Assembly (NCBI RefSeq): GCF_026013545.1
Contig: NZ_JAPDOG010000001.1
Span: 372,997 to 436,996 of the forward strand
Length of the DNA: 64,000 nt
Origin: Defluviimonas salinarum
GTDB taxonomy: Bacteria; Pseudomonadota; Alphaproteobacteria; Rhodobacterales; Rhodobacteraceae
Reading direction: 5' to 3'
In this document: positions 1 through 6,809 of the stretch, piece after piece
Numbering within the stretch: position 1 is the first letter of the stretch
How the letters are laid out: every line of letters starts with the position of its first letter
Notes under the pieces: model-generated
Told to the model about the DNA's origin: nothing
Databases searched by the model: none
Seen by the model: the letters and a program-made list of their open reading frames with translations, nothing else
Made by a program: the position numbers and the translations under genes

Positions 1-714
1 GTCACCGCCATCGTCTTTGGCGAAGACGAGGCGCAGCAGGGCATCGCGCCCGCCGTGGTCGATGCCGACGGCAACCGGGTCGAACAGTTCGAGCCGGGGC
101 TGATCGCCTATGCCCGCGGCGGCAAGGACATCCGGTTCAACCAGCCCTCGGCCACCGGCGGCTACGGCGAGTACAAAAGAGCCAGCCTGCACACGATCTC
201 GGCCGGGTTCCGCGTGCCATACGAGCTGCTGACCGGCGATCTCAGCCAGGTCAACTATTCCTCGATCCGCGCAGGTCTGGTGGAGTTCCGCCGCCAGATC
301 GACGCCGTCCAATGGCAGCTCTTCATTCCGATGTTCTGCGCGCCGGTTTGGCGCTGGTTCACTGAAGCCGCATGGGCGGCTGGCCAGATCCCCACGCCGG
401 ATATTCCGGTCGAATGGCAGCCGCCGAAGTTCGAGGCGGTCGATCCGCAGAAGGATGCGATGGCGGACCTGCTGGCGATCCGCTCTGGCACCATGACGCT
501 GGCGCAGGCCATCGCCCGGCAGGGCCGCAACCCCGACGCCGTGCTGGCGGAGATAGCTGCGACCAACGCGAAGCTCGACGACCTCGGCCTCGTGCTCGAC
601 AGCGACCCACGCCGCGTCACCAAGACTGGCAGCGTGCAGACCAGCGATCCGGTGAACGACGACCCGGCCGCCGAAACGGAAACCAAACCGGCGCAGGCCG
701 ACCAACAGGACTGA
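1..714 (+). CDS. Phage portal protein, C-terminal part
   Basis: The frame is open from base 1 with no start inside the window, so only the last 237 residues are visible. Portal proteins form the dodecameric ring at one capsid vertex through which DNA enters and leaves. The visible part has the lambda-type portal pattern: a PYELLTGD segment followed by VNYSSIRAG and FRR, then FCAPVWRWF, and a late VEWQPPKFEAVDPQKDA segment that resembles the WxxPxxxxVDPxKD signature of lambda/Mu-like portals. The tail is rich in Asp, Pro and Glu and probably disordered. The stop lies 4 nt before the protease/capsid gene, as expected for one head operon. Family assignment is secure. Confidence 0.9.
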   Translation, partial: VTAIVFGEDEAQQGIAPAVVDADGNRVEQFEPGLIAYARGGKDIRFNQPSATGGYGEYKRASLHTISAGFRVPYELLTGDLSQVNYSSIRAGLVEFRRQIDAVQWQLFIPMFCAPVWRWFTEAAWAAGQIPTPDIPVEWQPPKFEAVDPQKDAMADLLAIRSGTMTLAQAIARQGRNPDAVLAEIAATNAKLDDLGLVLDSDPRRVTKTGSVQTSDPVNDDPAAETETKPAQADQQD

Positions 715-718
715 CCTC

Positions 719-2755
719 ATGGACACGATGATCGAATTGCCGGCCATGCGCCGGTCGGCGGAGCTCGCTCCGAACACGGCAGATGCCGACAGCCGCACCG
801 TCGAGGTGGTCTGGTCGGCGGGGGCCCGCGTTCGTCGCTCCAGCTTCTTCGGCGAGCCCTATGACGAGGAACTCAGCCTCGATCCCGCCCATGTCCGGCT
901 CGACCGGCTGAACGCGGGCGCGCCGTTCCTGAAGGTGCACGAGATCGACACGCTCGACGCCGTCATCGGCTCGGTCGTGCCGGGTTCAGCCCGGATCGAG
1001 AACGGCCGCGGCATCGCGCAGGTGCGGATCAGCGAGCGTGCCGACGTCGAGCCGATCTGGCGCGACATCCAGGCCGGGCACATCCGGGCGGTCTCGATCG
1101 GCTACCAGGTCCACCGCTTCGACATCTCGAAACCCGATAGCGGGCGCGAGCTTTGGCGGGCGGTCGATTGGACCCCGTTCGAGATTTCGGCCGTGCCGGT
1201 CGGCGCCGACCCCGCCGCGGGCTTCCGTGCCAAGGGCGAACACTACGACTGCGTCCTCCATCGCCGGGACGCCGAAACCAGCGAAGGAGCATCCCCGATG
1301 ACCGACAGGACGACCCCGGCCGCCCCGGCCGACGACACAACCGACACGGCAGCGACCGAGGAGATCACCATGCCCGACGACAAGACCGGCGCGACTGAGG
1401 CGCAGACGCGCGCGGCTGAGACGCGCAGCCAGCCCAAGGCCCCCAAGCCCGAGGCCCCGGATACCGATGCCATCGCGACCCGCGCCCGCGAGGCCGAGCG
1501 CGACCGCGTTTCCACGATCTATGATCTGGCGGGCCGCCTTAATCTCGAACGCGGCTTCGCCGAGGATCTGGTCAAGCGCGGCGTCAGCGTCGACGAGTCC
1601 CGCCGCCTGATCCTCGATCAGGTCGCCGCGAAATCCGACGAGACCCGGACCTTCCCGCATGTCTCCGTCCCCCTCGGCGGACGGGACGAGCGCATCACCC
1701 GCCGCGACGCGGTGGCGAACGCGCTCTTGCACCGCTACAGCCCGACGCTGTTCCCGCTGGAAGACGCCGCGCGCCAGTATCGCGGCATGACCCTGCTGGA
1801 GCTGGCCCGCGAAAGCCTCGGCAATGCGGGCGTGAACACCCGCGGCCTGTCGCGCGACGAGGTGGCCACGCGTGCGTTGCATTCCACATCGGATTTCCCC
1901 GAGATCCTCGCGGCCGTCACCAACAAGACCCTGCGGCAGGCCTATGACGCCTATCCCCGCACCTTCGCGCTCTTCTGCCGCCAGGTGCTGGCGACCGACT
2001 TCAAATCCATGCACCGGGTCCAGCTCGGCGAGGCGCCGCAGCTTCTGGAAGTGGGCGAAAGCGGCGAGTTCAAGCGCGGCACGCTGGGCGAGAGCAAGGA
2101 GAGCTACAAGGTCAAGACCTATGGCCGGGTGGTCGCGATCACCCGGCAGGTGCTGATCAACGACGATCTCGACGCCTTCACGCGCATCCCGGCGATGTAC
2201 GGCAACTCCATCGCCCAGCTGGAGAGTGACGTCGTCTGGGGCATCATCACCGCGAACCCGGCGATGGCCGATGGCACGGCGCTGTTCCACGCCAACCACA
2301 AGAACCTCGCGGGCACCGGCGCGGCGCTGGCGGTCGATGCGGTTGGCGCGGCGCGTGCCGCGATGGCGCTGCAGACCGGCCTCGACAAGAAGACGGTGCT
2401 GAACATCCGTCCCGCTTTCCTGATCGTGCCCGCCGCGCTGGAGCTGAAGGCCGAGCAGCTGGTCGCGCAGAACCTCGTGCCTGCCGCCACCTCCAGCGTG
2501 GTGCCGCAATCGATCCGCACGCTCTCGCCGATCAGCGAGCCGCGCCTCGATGCCGCCAGCGCCACCGCCTGGTATCTGGCGGCGAGCCCGAACCAGATCG
2601 ACACCATCGAATACGCCTATCTCGAGGGCCAGCAGGGCGCCTATATCGAGACCCGCAACGGCTTCGATGTCGATGGCGTCGAGATCAAGTGCCGCCTCGA
2701 CTTCGGCGCCAAGGCCATCGACTGGCGCGGCCTCTACAAGAACCCGGGCGCGTAA
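719..2755 (+). CDS. Prohead protease fused to major capsid protein
   Basis: This 678-residue protein joins two head functions. Residues about 25-170 look like a U35/HK97-type prohead maturation protease, with a candidate catalytic His74 (LKVHEID) and Ser126 (AVSIGYQV). Residues about 190-290 are charged and Pro/Ala-rich, a likely scaffold or delta region. From about residue 380 to the end the protein resembles a Mu-type major head subunit (SMHRVQLGEAPQL, the ITRQVLINDDL segment, LFHANHKN). The protease would cleave the fusion to free the capsid subunit during head assembly. The ATG lies just after the portal stop. In many phages these are two genes; fused forms are known in GTA-like and Mu-like phages. 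No stop or frameshift separates the parts. Confidence 0.9.
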   Translation: MDTMIELPAMRRSAELAPNTADADSRTVEVVWSAGARVRRSSFFGEPYDEELSLDPAHVRLDRLNAGAPFLKVHEIDTLDAVIGSVVPGSARIENGRGIAQVRISERADVEPIWRDIQAGHIRAVSIGYQVHRFDISKPDSGRELWRAVDWTPFEISAVPVGADPAAGFRAKGEHYDCVLHRRDAETSEGASPMTDRTTPAAPADDTTDTAATEEITMPDDKTGATEAQTRAAETRSQPKAPKPEAPDTDAIATRAREAERDRVSTIYDLAGRLNLERGFAEDLVKRGVSVDESRRLILDQVAAKSDETRTFPHVSVPLGGRDERITRRDAVANALLHRYSPTLFPLEDAARQYRGMTLLELARESLGNAGVNTRGLSRDEVATRALHSTSDFPEILAAVTNKTLRQAYDAYPRTFALFCRQVLATDFKSMHRVQLGEAPQLLEVGESGEFKRGTLGESKESYKVKTYGRVVAITRQVLINDDLDAFTRIPAMYGNSIAQLESDVVWGIITANPAMADGTALFHANHKNLAGTGAALAVDAVGAARAAMALQTGLDKKTVLNIRPAFLIVPAALELKAEQLVAQNLVPAATSSVVPQSIRTLSPISEPRLDAASATAWYLAASPNQIDTIEYAYLEGQQGAYIETRNGFDVDGVEIKCRLDFGAKAIDWRGLYKNPGA

Positions 2756-2829
2756 GGCACGAATCCTGAACCCTGAAACGCGGGCGGTCCTGACGGGCCG
2801 CCCTTCGTCTTTCCACGAGGATCCTCCCC

Positions 2830-3165
2830 ATGAAAAACTACGTCCAGCCCGGCAATACCATCACCCTGACCGCGCCCTATGCCGTCGCCTCCGGCGATGG
2901 CCTGCTCGTCGGCTCCATCTTCGGCGTGGCGGCAGGCAACGCCGCCCTCAGCGAGGGCGTCGAGGTCGCGCTCACCGGCGTCTTCGACGTCACCAAGATC
3001 GGCTCGCAGGCCTGGACCGCGGGTGCCAGGATCTACTGGGACGATACCAACAAGCGCACCACCAACGTGGCCACCTCGAACACGCTGATCGGCGTCGCCA
3101 CCGAGGCGGTCGCGGGCGGCGCTGGTGACACCGTCGGCCGGGTGCGGTTGAACGGCGCGTTCTGA
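2830..3165 (+). CDS. DUF2190 family capsid decoration-like protein
   Basis: A 111-residue, Gly/Ala-rich, beta-strand-like protein directly after the capsid gene. It begins MKNYVQPGNTITLTAPYAVASGDG and later has GVFDVTKIGSQAW and IYWDDTN, which I recognise as the DUF2190 pattern. Members sit next to capsid genes and are thought to stabilise or decorate the head, but the role is inferred from position. The start follows an AGGATCC sequence that may serve as a weak ribosome site. The stop overlaps the next start by one base (TGATG). Confidence 0.8.
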   Translation: MKNYVQPGNTITLTAPYAVASGDGLLVGSIFGVAAGNAALSEGVEVALTGVFDVTKIGSQAWTAGARIYWDDTNKRTTNVATSNTLIGVATEAVAGGAGDTVGRVRLNGAF

Positions 3166-3476
3166 TGAGCGCTTTCGCTGCCGCCGTCAGCGCGCTCTTC
3201 GCCGATCCGAATATCGGCAGGGATGCGGTCTACACGCCCGAGGGCGGCGCGCCCGTTCTGGTGCGCGTCGTCGCCCGGCGCGCGGATGCCATCACCGACT
3301 TCGGCGACGCGCGGCTCTGGTCCGAGACCACTCGGATCGACTTACGTGTCGCCGAGGTGGCGAACCCGCGACCCGGCGATCGCATCGAGATCGACGGCGA
3401 CGCCTTCCTCATTCAGGGAGAACCCGTCCGCGACCGCGAGCGGCTGGTCTGGACCGTGGATCTGAGGCCCGCATGA
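3165..3476 (+). CDS. Phage head-tail joining protein (gpFII/Gifsy-2-like)
   Basis: A 103-residue protein translated from an ATG that shares one base with the upstream stop. It resembles small head-tail completion proteins: an N-terminal helix (AAAVSALFADPNIG), a strand with DAVYTPEGGAPVLVRV, and a C-terminal beta region with GDRIEIDGDAFLIQGEPVRD ending in VWTVDLRP. Such proteins cap the filled head and connect it to the tail. It overlaps the next gene by 4 nt. The family call rests on its pattern and position between the capsid and tail genes, so the exact equivalent in lambda terms is uncertain. Confidence 0.65.
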   Translation: MSAFAAAVSALFADPNIGRDAVYTPEGGAPVLVRVVARRADAITDFGDARLWSETTRIDLRVAEVANPRPGDRIEIDGDAFLIQGEPVRDRERLVWTVDLRPA

Positions 3477-4105
3477 ACCTGAAGCTCGACATCGATCCCG
3501 ACATTGTCGCGATGATGCAGGCCGAGGTGGCGGCGGGAGAACGTGCCGTGACCGCTGCCATTCGCGAGGCCGGAACCGGGCTGAAGGCAGCGTGGCGCTT
3601 GCAGGTCACCGGCGCAGGGCTCGGCGCGCGGCTCGCCAACACGATCCGCAGCCAGACGTTTCCGAAGTCGGGCGAGAGCCTCGACGCCGCCGCGTTGGTC
3701 TGGTCGCAAGCGCCGGTCATCGTCGGCGCGCATGATACCGGACCGCTGATCCGCTCCAAAGACGGGTTCTGGCTGGCGATCCCGCTGCCCGCTGCAGGAA
3801 AATCCCTGCGCGGCGGCCGGATTACCCCAGGCGAATGGGAGCGCCGCCGCGGCCTGCGTCTGCGCTTCATCTATCGCCGCACCGGCCCGAGCCTGCTGGT
3901 GGCCGAGGCGCGGCTGAACACGAAGGGTCAGGCAGTGGTGTCCCGCTCGAAGACCGGGCGGGGAAAGGTCACCGCCCCGATCTTCCTGCTGGTGCCGCAG
4001 GTGAAGTTGCCGAAGCGGCTGGATCTGGGACGGGACGCCGACCGGGCGTTGGACAGCGTGCCGGGGCTGATCGAGGCGAACTGGGTGGAGGGGAGGTTTG
4101 GATAG
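3473..4105 (+). CDS. DUF6441-like phage morphogenesis protein
   Basis: A 210-residue protein that starts on an ATGA overlap with the previous gene. It has a helical N-terminus (EVAAGERAVTAAIREAG, then AAWRLQV), a central part with SQTFPKSGESLDAAALV and a beta-rich region with WLAIPLPAAGKSLRGGR. This pattern is what I associate with DUF6441, found between the head-tail joining and minor tail genes of alphaproteobacterial prophages. It may be a tail completion protein, comparable in position to lambda gpZ, but no biochemical role is known to me. The only reverse-strand gene of the prophage begins right after its stop. Confidence 0.6.
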   Translation: MNLKLDIDPDIVAMMQAEVAAGERAVTAAIREAGTGLKAAWRLQVTGAGLGARLANTIRSQTFPKSGESLDAAALVWSQAPVIVGAHDTGPLIRSKDGFWLAIPLPAAGKSLRGGRITPGEWERRRGLRLRFIYRRTGPSLLVAEARLNTKGQAVVSRSKTGRGKVTAPIFLLVPQVKLPKRLDLGRDADRALDSVPGLIEANWVEGRFG

Positions 4106-4106
4106 C

Positions 4107-4700
4107 CTACTTTTGAAGCCATCTCGCTCCAGTCTTCACCGGTTGCGGTTTGAGCCGCCGTTCTTCTGCTTCAAGATGTTCAAGTTTTTCTTTCGCTTCT
4201 CGAAAGAAGTCCAAGTCGCCAGCTCCAAGTTCATCGATGCAGCCAATCCGCGCCAGACTGTTTCCGCCGGCCCGCTTGGCGGCGTCTGCTCCGCTGTAGG
4301 GTCGCTTTCGATAGGTGCCCAAGGACTCATATGCCAATCCAAGCCCTTGAAGTTGCCGGTGCTTCGCGGCCATGGACGATTCCGCGTCCACTCTCGCAGC
4401 AATCCTGCCCCGAAGATCTCCGGCTTCTCTTGACGCTTCGATTTCTCGCTCTGCGGTTTGTCGTTTCTGCCTTGCGGCTTGAAATGCTTGCAGGTCCGCC
4501 TTGCGGACCAAGTGCGGAAAAGCCCCGTAGTCGTGTTGCACCGAATAGACTTGGCGACACACCTCGCAGTCGATCTCCGCAGAATAGGTGATCTGGCTTG
4601 CCTTGACCCAAGGATGATCAGGGGACGCCTGCGTCACGGTTATGGTGCCTTGTCCGCAGGGGCATGGACTGGATACGTCGGTGTAATCTGTAGTTGCCAT
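4107..4700 (-). CDS. Reverse-strand prophage cargo gene with N-terminal zinc-ribbon-like cysteines
   Basis: A 197-residue protein encoded against the structural operon, tail to tail with the upstream gene. The N-terminus has CPCGQG and, after about 30 residues, CEVCRQ, so two cysteine pairs that could bind a metal as a small zinc ribbon. The rest is charged and helical (QAFQAARQKRQTAEREIEA, later FFREAKEKLEHLEAEERRL), suggesting a coiled coil. I do not recognise a family. Position, strand and visibly lower GC than the flanking genes mark it as a moron, an extra gene carried by the phage and expressed separately, possibly from the lysogen. The sequence just upstream (4701-4759) is short but could hold its promoter. 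Confidence 0.7.
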   Translation of the reverse strand: MATTDYTDVSSPCPCGQGTITVTQASPDHPWVKASQITYSAEIDCEVCRQVYSVQHDYGAFPHLVRKADLQAFQAARQKRQTAEREIEASREAGDLRGRIAARVDAESSMAAKHRQLQGLGLAYESLGTYRKRPYSGADAAKRAGGNSLARIGCIDELGAGDLDFFREAKEKLEHLEAEERRLKPQPVKTGARWLQK

Positions 4701-4759
4701 TGTGAAATACTCTTGTCCACCGCTGGGCGACTGGCTGAACTGAACAATCGTGGAATCCG

Positions 4760-5179
4760 ATGCCGAGTGCCCGGGAAATGATAATTCGGGCTCTTGCGAC
4801 AGTTTTGCAAGGGTCCGGCAACGAGGTCTTGCGTGGCGAGGTGCTACCCGAGCGTGTGCCGGCGGCGGGGCTCCTTATCCTTCGCGATGGCGACCCGGGG
4901 GAACCGGAGGTAACGCTGTCACCTCTCACGTACCACTACCAGCATCGCGCCGAAATCGAGGCGGTCGTGCAAGGCACCTCCCGTGACACGACCTTCGACA
5001 CGCTGACCGCCAGCATTGCCACGGCGCTCACCGCCGACCGGACATTGGGCGGGCTCTGCGACTGGGTCGAGGCGGAAGCGCCGAGGCCGGTCGATCTGCC
5101 GGTCGAGGGCGCGGCGAGCCTGAAGGCCGCCGTGATCCCGGTCGTGCTGCACTATTCCACGGCCGACCCGCTGGCCTGA
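4760..5179 (+). CDS. Minor tail / tail completion protein
   Basis: A 139-residue protein resuming the structural operon after the cargo gene. It starts MPSAREMIIRALATVL and carries EVLRGEVLPERVPAAGLLILRDG, then a strand segment YHYQHRAEIEAVVQG and a C-terminal VIPVVLHYSTADPL. This resembles gpU-like or tail-terminator proteins that set tail length and are made just upstream of the tail tube gene. Databases sometimes mislabel this family as acyl-CoA transferase; nothing here supports an enzyme. Its place 24 nt before the tail tube gene supports the tail role. Confidence 0.65.
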   Translation: MPSAREMIIRALATVLQGSGNEVLRGEVLPERVPAAGLLILRDGDPGEPEVTLSPLTYHYQHRAEIEAVVQGTSRDTTFDTLTASIATALTADRTLGGLCDWVEAEAPRPVDLPVEGAASLKAAVIPVVLHYSTADPLA

Positions 5180-5203
5180 CCCAAACGACAACAGGAGATC
5201 ACC

Positions 5204-6142
5204 ATGGCACGAGCCCAAGGGGCGCGGGCGCAGATGGCGCTTGCGTTTGAGACCGTCTACGGCACGCCGCCCGCAGGCGGCTTCACGAAGATGCCGTTTG
5301 CCAGCACCACGCTCGGCGCGGAGCAGCCGCTCTTGAACTCCGAGCTGCTTGGCTACGGGCGCGATCCGCTGGCACCGATCAAGGACGCGGTGACAGCGGA
5401 CGGCGATGTCGTCGTGCCGCTCGACGCCGAGGCTTTCGGCTTCTGGCTGAAGGCGGCCTTCGGAGCGCCGACGACGACCGGCACCGGCCCGTGGACGCAC
5501 GAGTTCCAGTCCGGCGCCTGGACCCTGCCGAGCCTGTCGATCGAGACCGGCATGTCGGAGGTGCCGCGCTACGCCATGTATTCCGGCTGCGTGCTCGACC
5601 AGATCACCTGGCAGATGCAGCGCTCGGGTCTGCTGACCGCGACCGCCCGGCTGGTGGCGCAGGGAGAGACGGTAGGCACGACCACGAGCGCCGGCACGCC
5701 CGCCGCGCTGGAGCTGAAGCGCTTCGGCCATTTCAACGGGTCGATCACGCGGAACGGCTCGGCTCTCGGCAATGTGGTATCGGCCGACATCACCTATGCC
5801 AACAATCTCGACCGGATCGAGACCATCCGCTCAGATGGTCGGATCGACGGCGCGGACCCGTCTATCGCGGCGCTGACGGGCTCCATCGAGGTTCGGTTCG
5901 CCGACAGCACACTGGTGACGCAGGCGATCAACGGCGATCCGTGCGAGCTTGAGTTCGGCTACGCGCTGCCCTCGGGCGAGAGCTTTACCTTCACCGTGCA
6001 CGCCGTCTATCTGCCGCGCCCCCGGATCGAGATTTCAGGGCCGCAGGGCGTGCAGGCGACCTTCGACTGGCAGGCCGCCCGCGACAGCTTGGTCGGCCGG
6101 ATGTGCACGGCAACCCTGATCAACGACATCGAGGTGTACTGA
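5204..6142 (+). CDS. Major tail tube protein
   Basis: A 312-residue protein preceded by a clear AGGAG site (aacaggagatcacc before ATG). It has the features of siphophage tail tube subunits: an N-terminal segment MARAQGARAQMALAFETVYG, repeated beta-rich parts (ADGDVVVPLDAEAFGFWLKA, SLSIETGMSEVPRY), LERIETIRSDGRIDG-like central text (visible as NNLDRIETIRSDGR) and a C-terminal domain near residues 260-312 with ISGPQGVQATFDWQAA. The subunits stack as hexameric rings to form the tube for DNA passage. It is followed 2 nt later by the tail chaperone pair, the classic order. Confidence 0.8.
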   Translation: MARAQGARAQMALAFETVYGTPPAGGFTKMPFASTTLGAEQPLLNSELLGYGRDPLAPIKDAVTADGDVVVPLDAEAFGFWLKAAFGAPTTTGTGPWTHEFQSGAWTLPSLSIETGMSEVPRYAMYSGCVLDQITWQMQRSGLLTATARLVAQGETVGTTTSAGTPAALELKRFGHFNGSITRNGSALGNVVSADITYANNLDRIETIRSDGRIDGADPSIAALTGSIEVRFADSTLVTQAINGDPCELEFGYALPSGESFTFTVHAVYLPRPRIEISGPQGVQATFDWQAARDSLVGRMCTATLINDIEVY

Positions 6143-6144
6143 GA

Positions 6145-6582
6145 ATGCTGACGCTCGACCTGACCAACGCGCCCCGTTGGCACGACCTCGCCCCGGGAGT
6201 GCGGGTGCAACTGCGCCCGCTGACCACCGCGCTGATGGTGGCGACGCGCAGCGATCCTGCCGTGGAGGCGGTGCCGGAGGAGGCCTCCGACGAGGAACGC
6301 GCCGTCGCCTTCGCCAAGGCGCTGGCACGCCGCGCGGTGCTCGACTGGGACGGCATCGGCGACGCGGACAGCAACCCCATCGACCCGAGCCCCGAGGCCA
6401 TCGACGCGCTGTTCGATGTCTGGCCGATCTTCGAGGCCTTCCAACTGACCTATGTCTCCAAGGGCCTGCTCTTGGAACAGGAAAAAAACGCCTCCGCGCT
6501 CTCGCCGAATGGTCCTTCGGCGGGGGCGACCGATATTGCGACGCCTGCCAAACGGCGTGCGAAGGCTGCCCGGCGCGGCTGA
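6145..6582 (+). CDS. Tail assembly chaperone (gpG-like), zero-frame product
   Basis: A 145-residue protein starting MLTLDLTNAPRW, 2 nt after the tail tube stop. It is acidic in the middle (EEASDEERAVAFAKAL) and ends with a basic Ala/Lys/Arg tail. Its place between tail tube and tape measure is that of lambda gpG, which holds the tape measure protein during tail assembly. Near its 3' end lies an ideal -1 slippery heptamer, and the downstream frame stays open up to the tape measure gene. So a minority of ribosomes should make a longer GT-type fusion. I chose the ATG at 6145 over an upstream in-frame ATG at 6103, which would overlap the tail tube gene. Confidence 0.8.
   Translation: MLTLDLTNAPRWHDLAPGVRVQLRPLTTALMVATRSDPAVEAVPEEASDEERAVAFAKALARRAVLDWDGIGDADSNPIDPSPEAIDALFDVWPIFEAFQLTYVSKGLLLEQEKNASALSPNGPSAGATDIATPAKRRAKAARRG
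6483..6489 (+). promoter_or_regulatory. Programmed -1 frameshift site A AAA AAC in the tail chaperone gene
   Basis: In the zero frame the codons read GAA AAA AAC, which places the heptamer A AAA AAC exactly in the X XXY YYZ register used for -1 slippage. Reading resumes at 6489 as CGC CTC CGC. The new frame has no stop until 6809. The zero frame ends at 6582, so about 94 nt are translated in two frames. A stimulatory hairpin downstream is likely in this GC-rich stretch but was not modelled. Confidence 0.85.
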
Positions 6583-6809
6583 ACCGACCGCTGACGCATG
6601 AAAGCTGGCAGGTCTGGGACCTCGTCGGTCGTCTCGGCGGCCAACTCAGGGTTCTGCCCGGCGCGGTGATTGGCTGGGACATGTCGGCGGCGCTAGCGCT
6701 CGGCGACGCCCTCGGCGTGCCGCCCACCGTCGCGGCCGAACTGCTGCCAGTCATCGAAGCGGTGATGGTGGCGAAACTCAACGAACAGATGGAACGCCCG
6801 AATGGCTGA
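6489..6809 (+). CDS. Tail assembly chaperone, -1 frame extension (gpT-like part of a GT fusion)
   Basis: This reading frame has no sensible start of its own and follows the slippery site, giving a fusion of about 221 residues beginning at 6145. The extension carries two close cysteine pairs (CDACQTACEGC), then a helical part SWQVWDLVGRLGGQL, GWDMSAALALGDALGV and AAELLPVIEAVMVAKL. The T part of such fusions recruits tail tube subunits to the tape measure. The cysteine cluster lies in the dual-coded stretch and could bind a metal, as in several phage chaperones with a C-x2-C-x3-C-x2-C arrangement. Its stop overlaps the tape measure start (ATGGCTGA). Evidence is the canonical heptamer, the open frame and the position. 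Confidence 0.8.
   Translation, partial: RLRALAEWSFGGGDRYCDACQTACEGCPARLNRPLTHESWQVWDLVGRLGGQLRVLPGAVIGWDMSAALALGDALGVPPTVAAELLPVIEAVMVAKLNEQMERPNG

Noticed and set aside
986..2509. 507-residue minus-strand frame opposite the capsid fusion
   Set aside because: Shadow of the capsid gene with Arg/Gly-rich composition.
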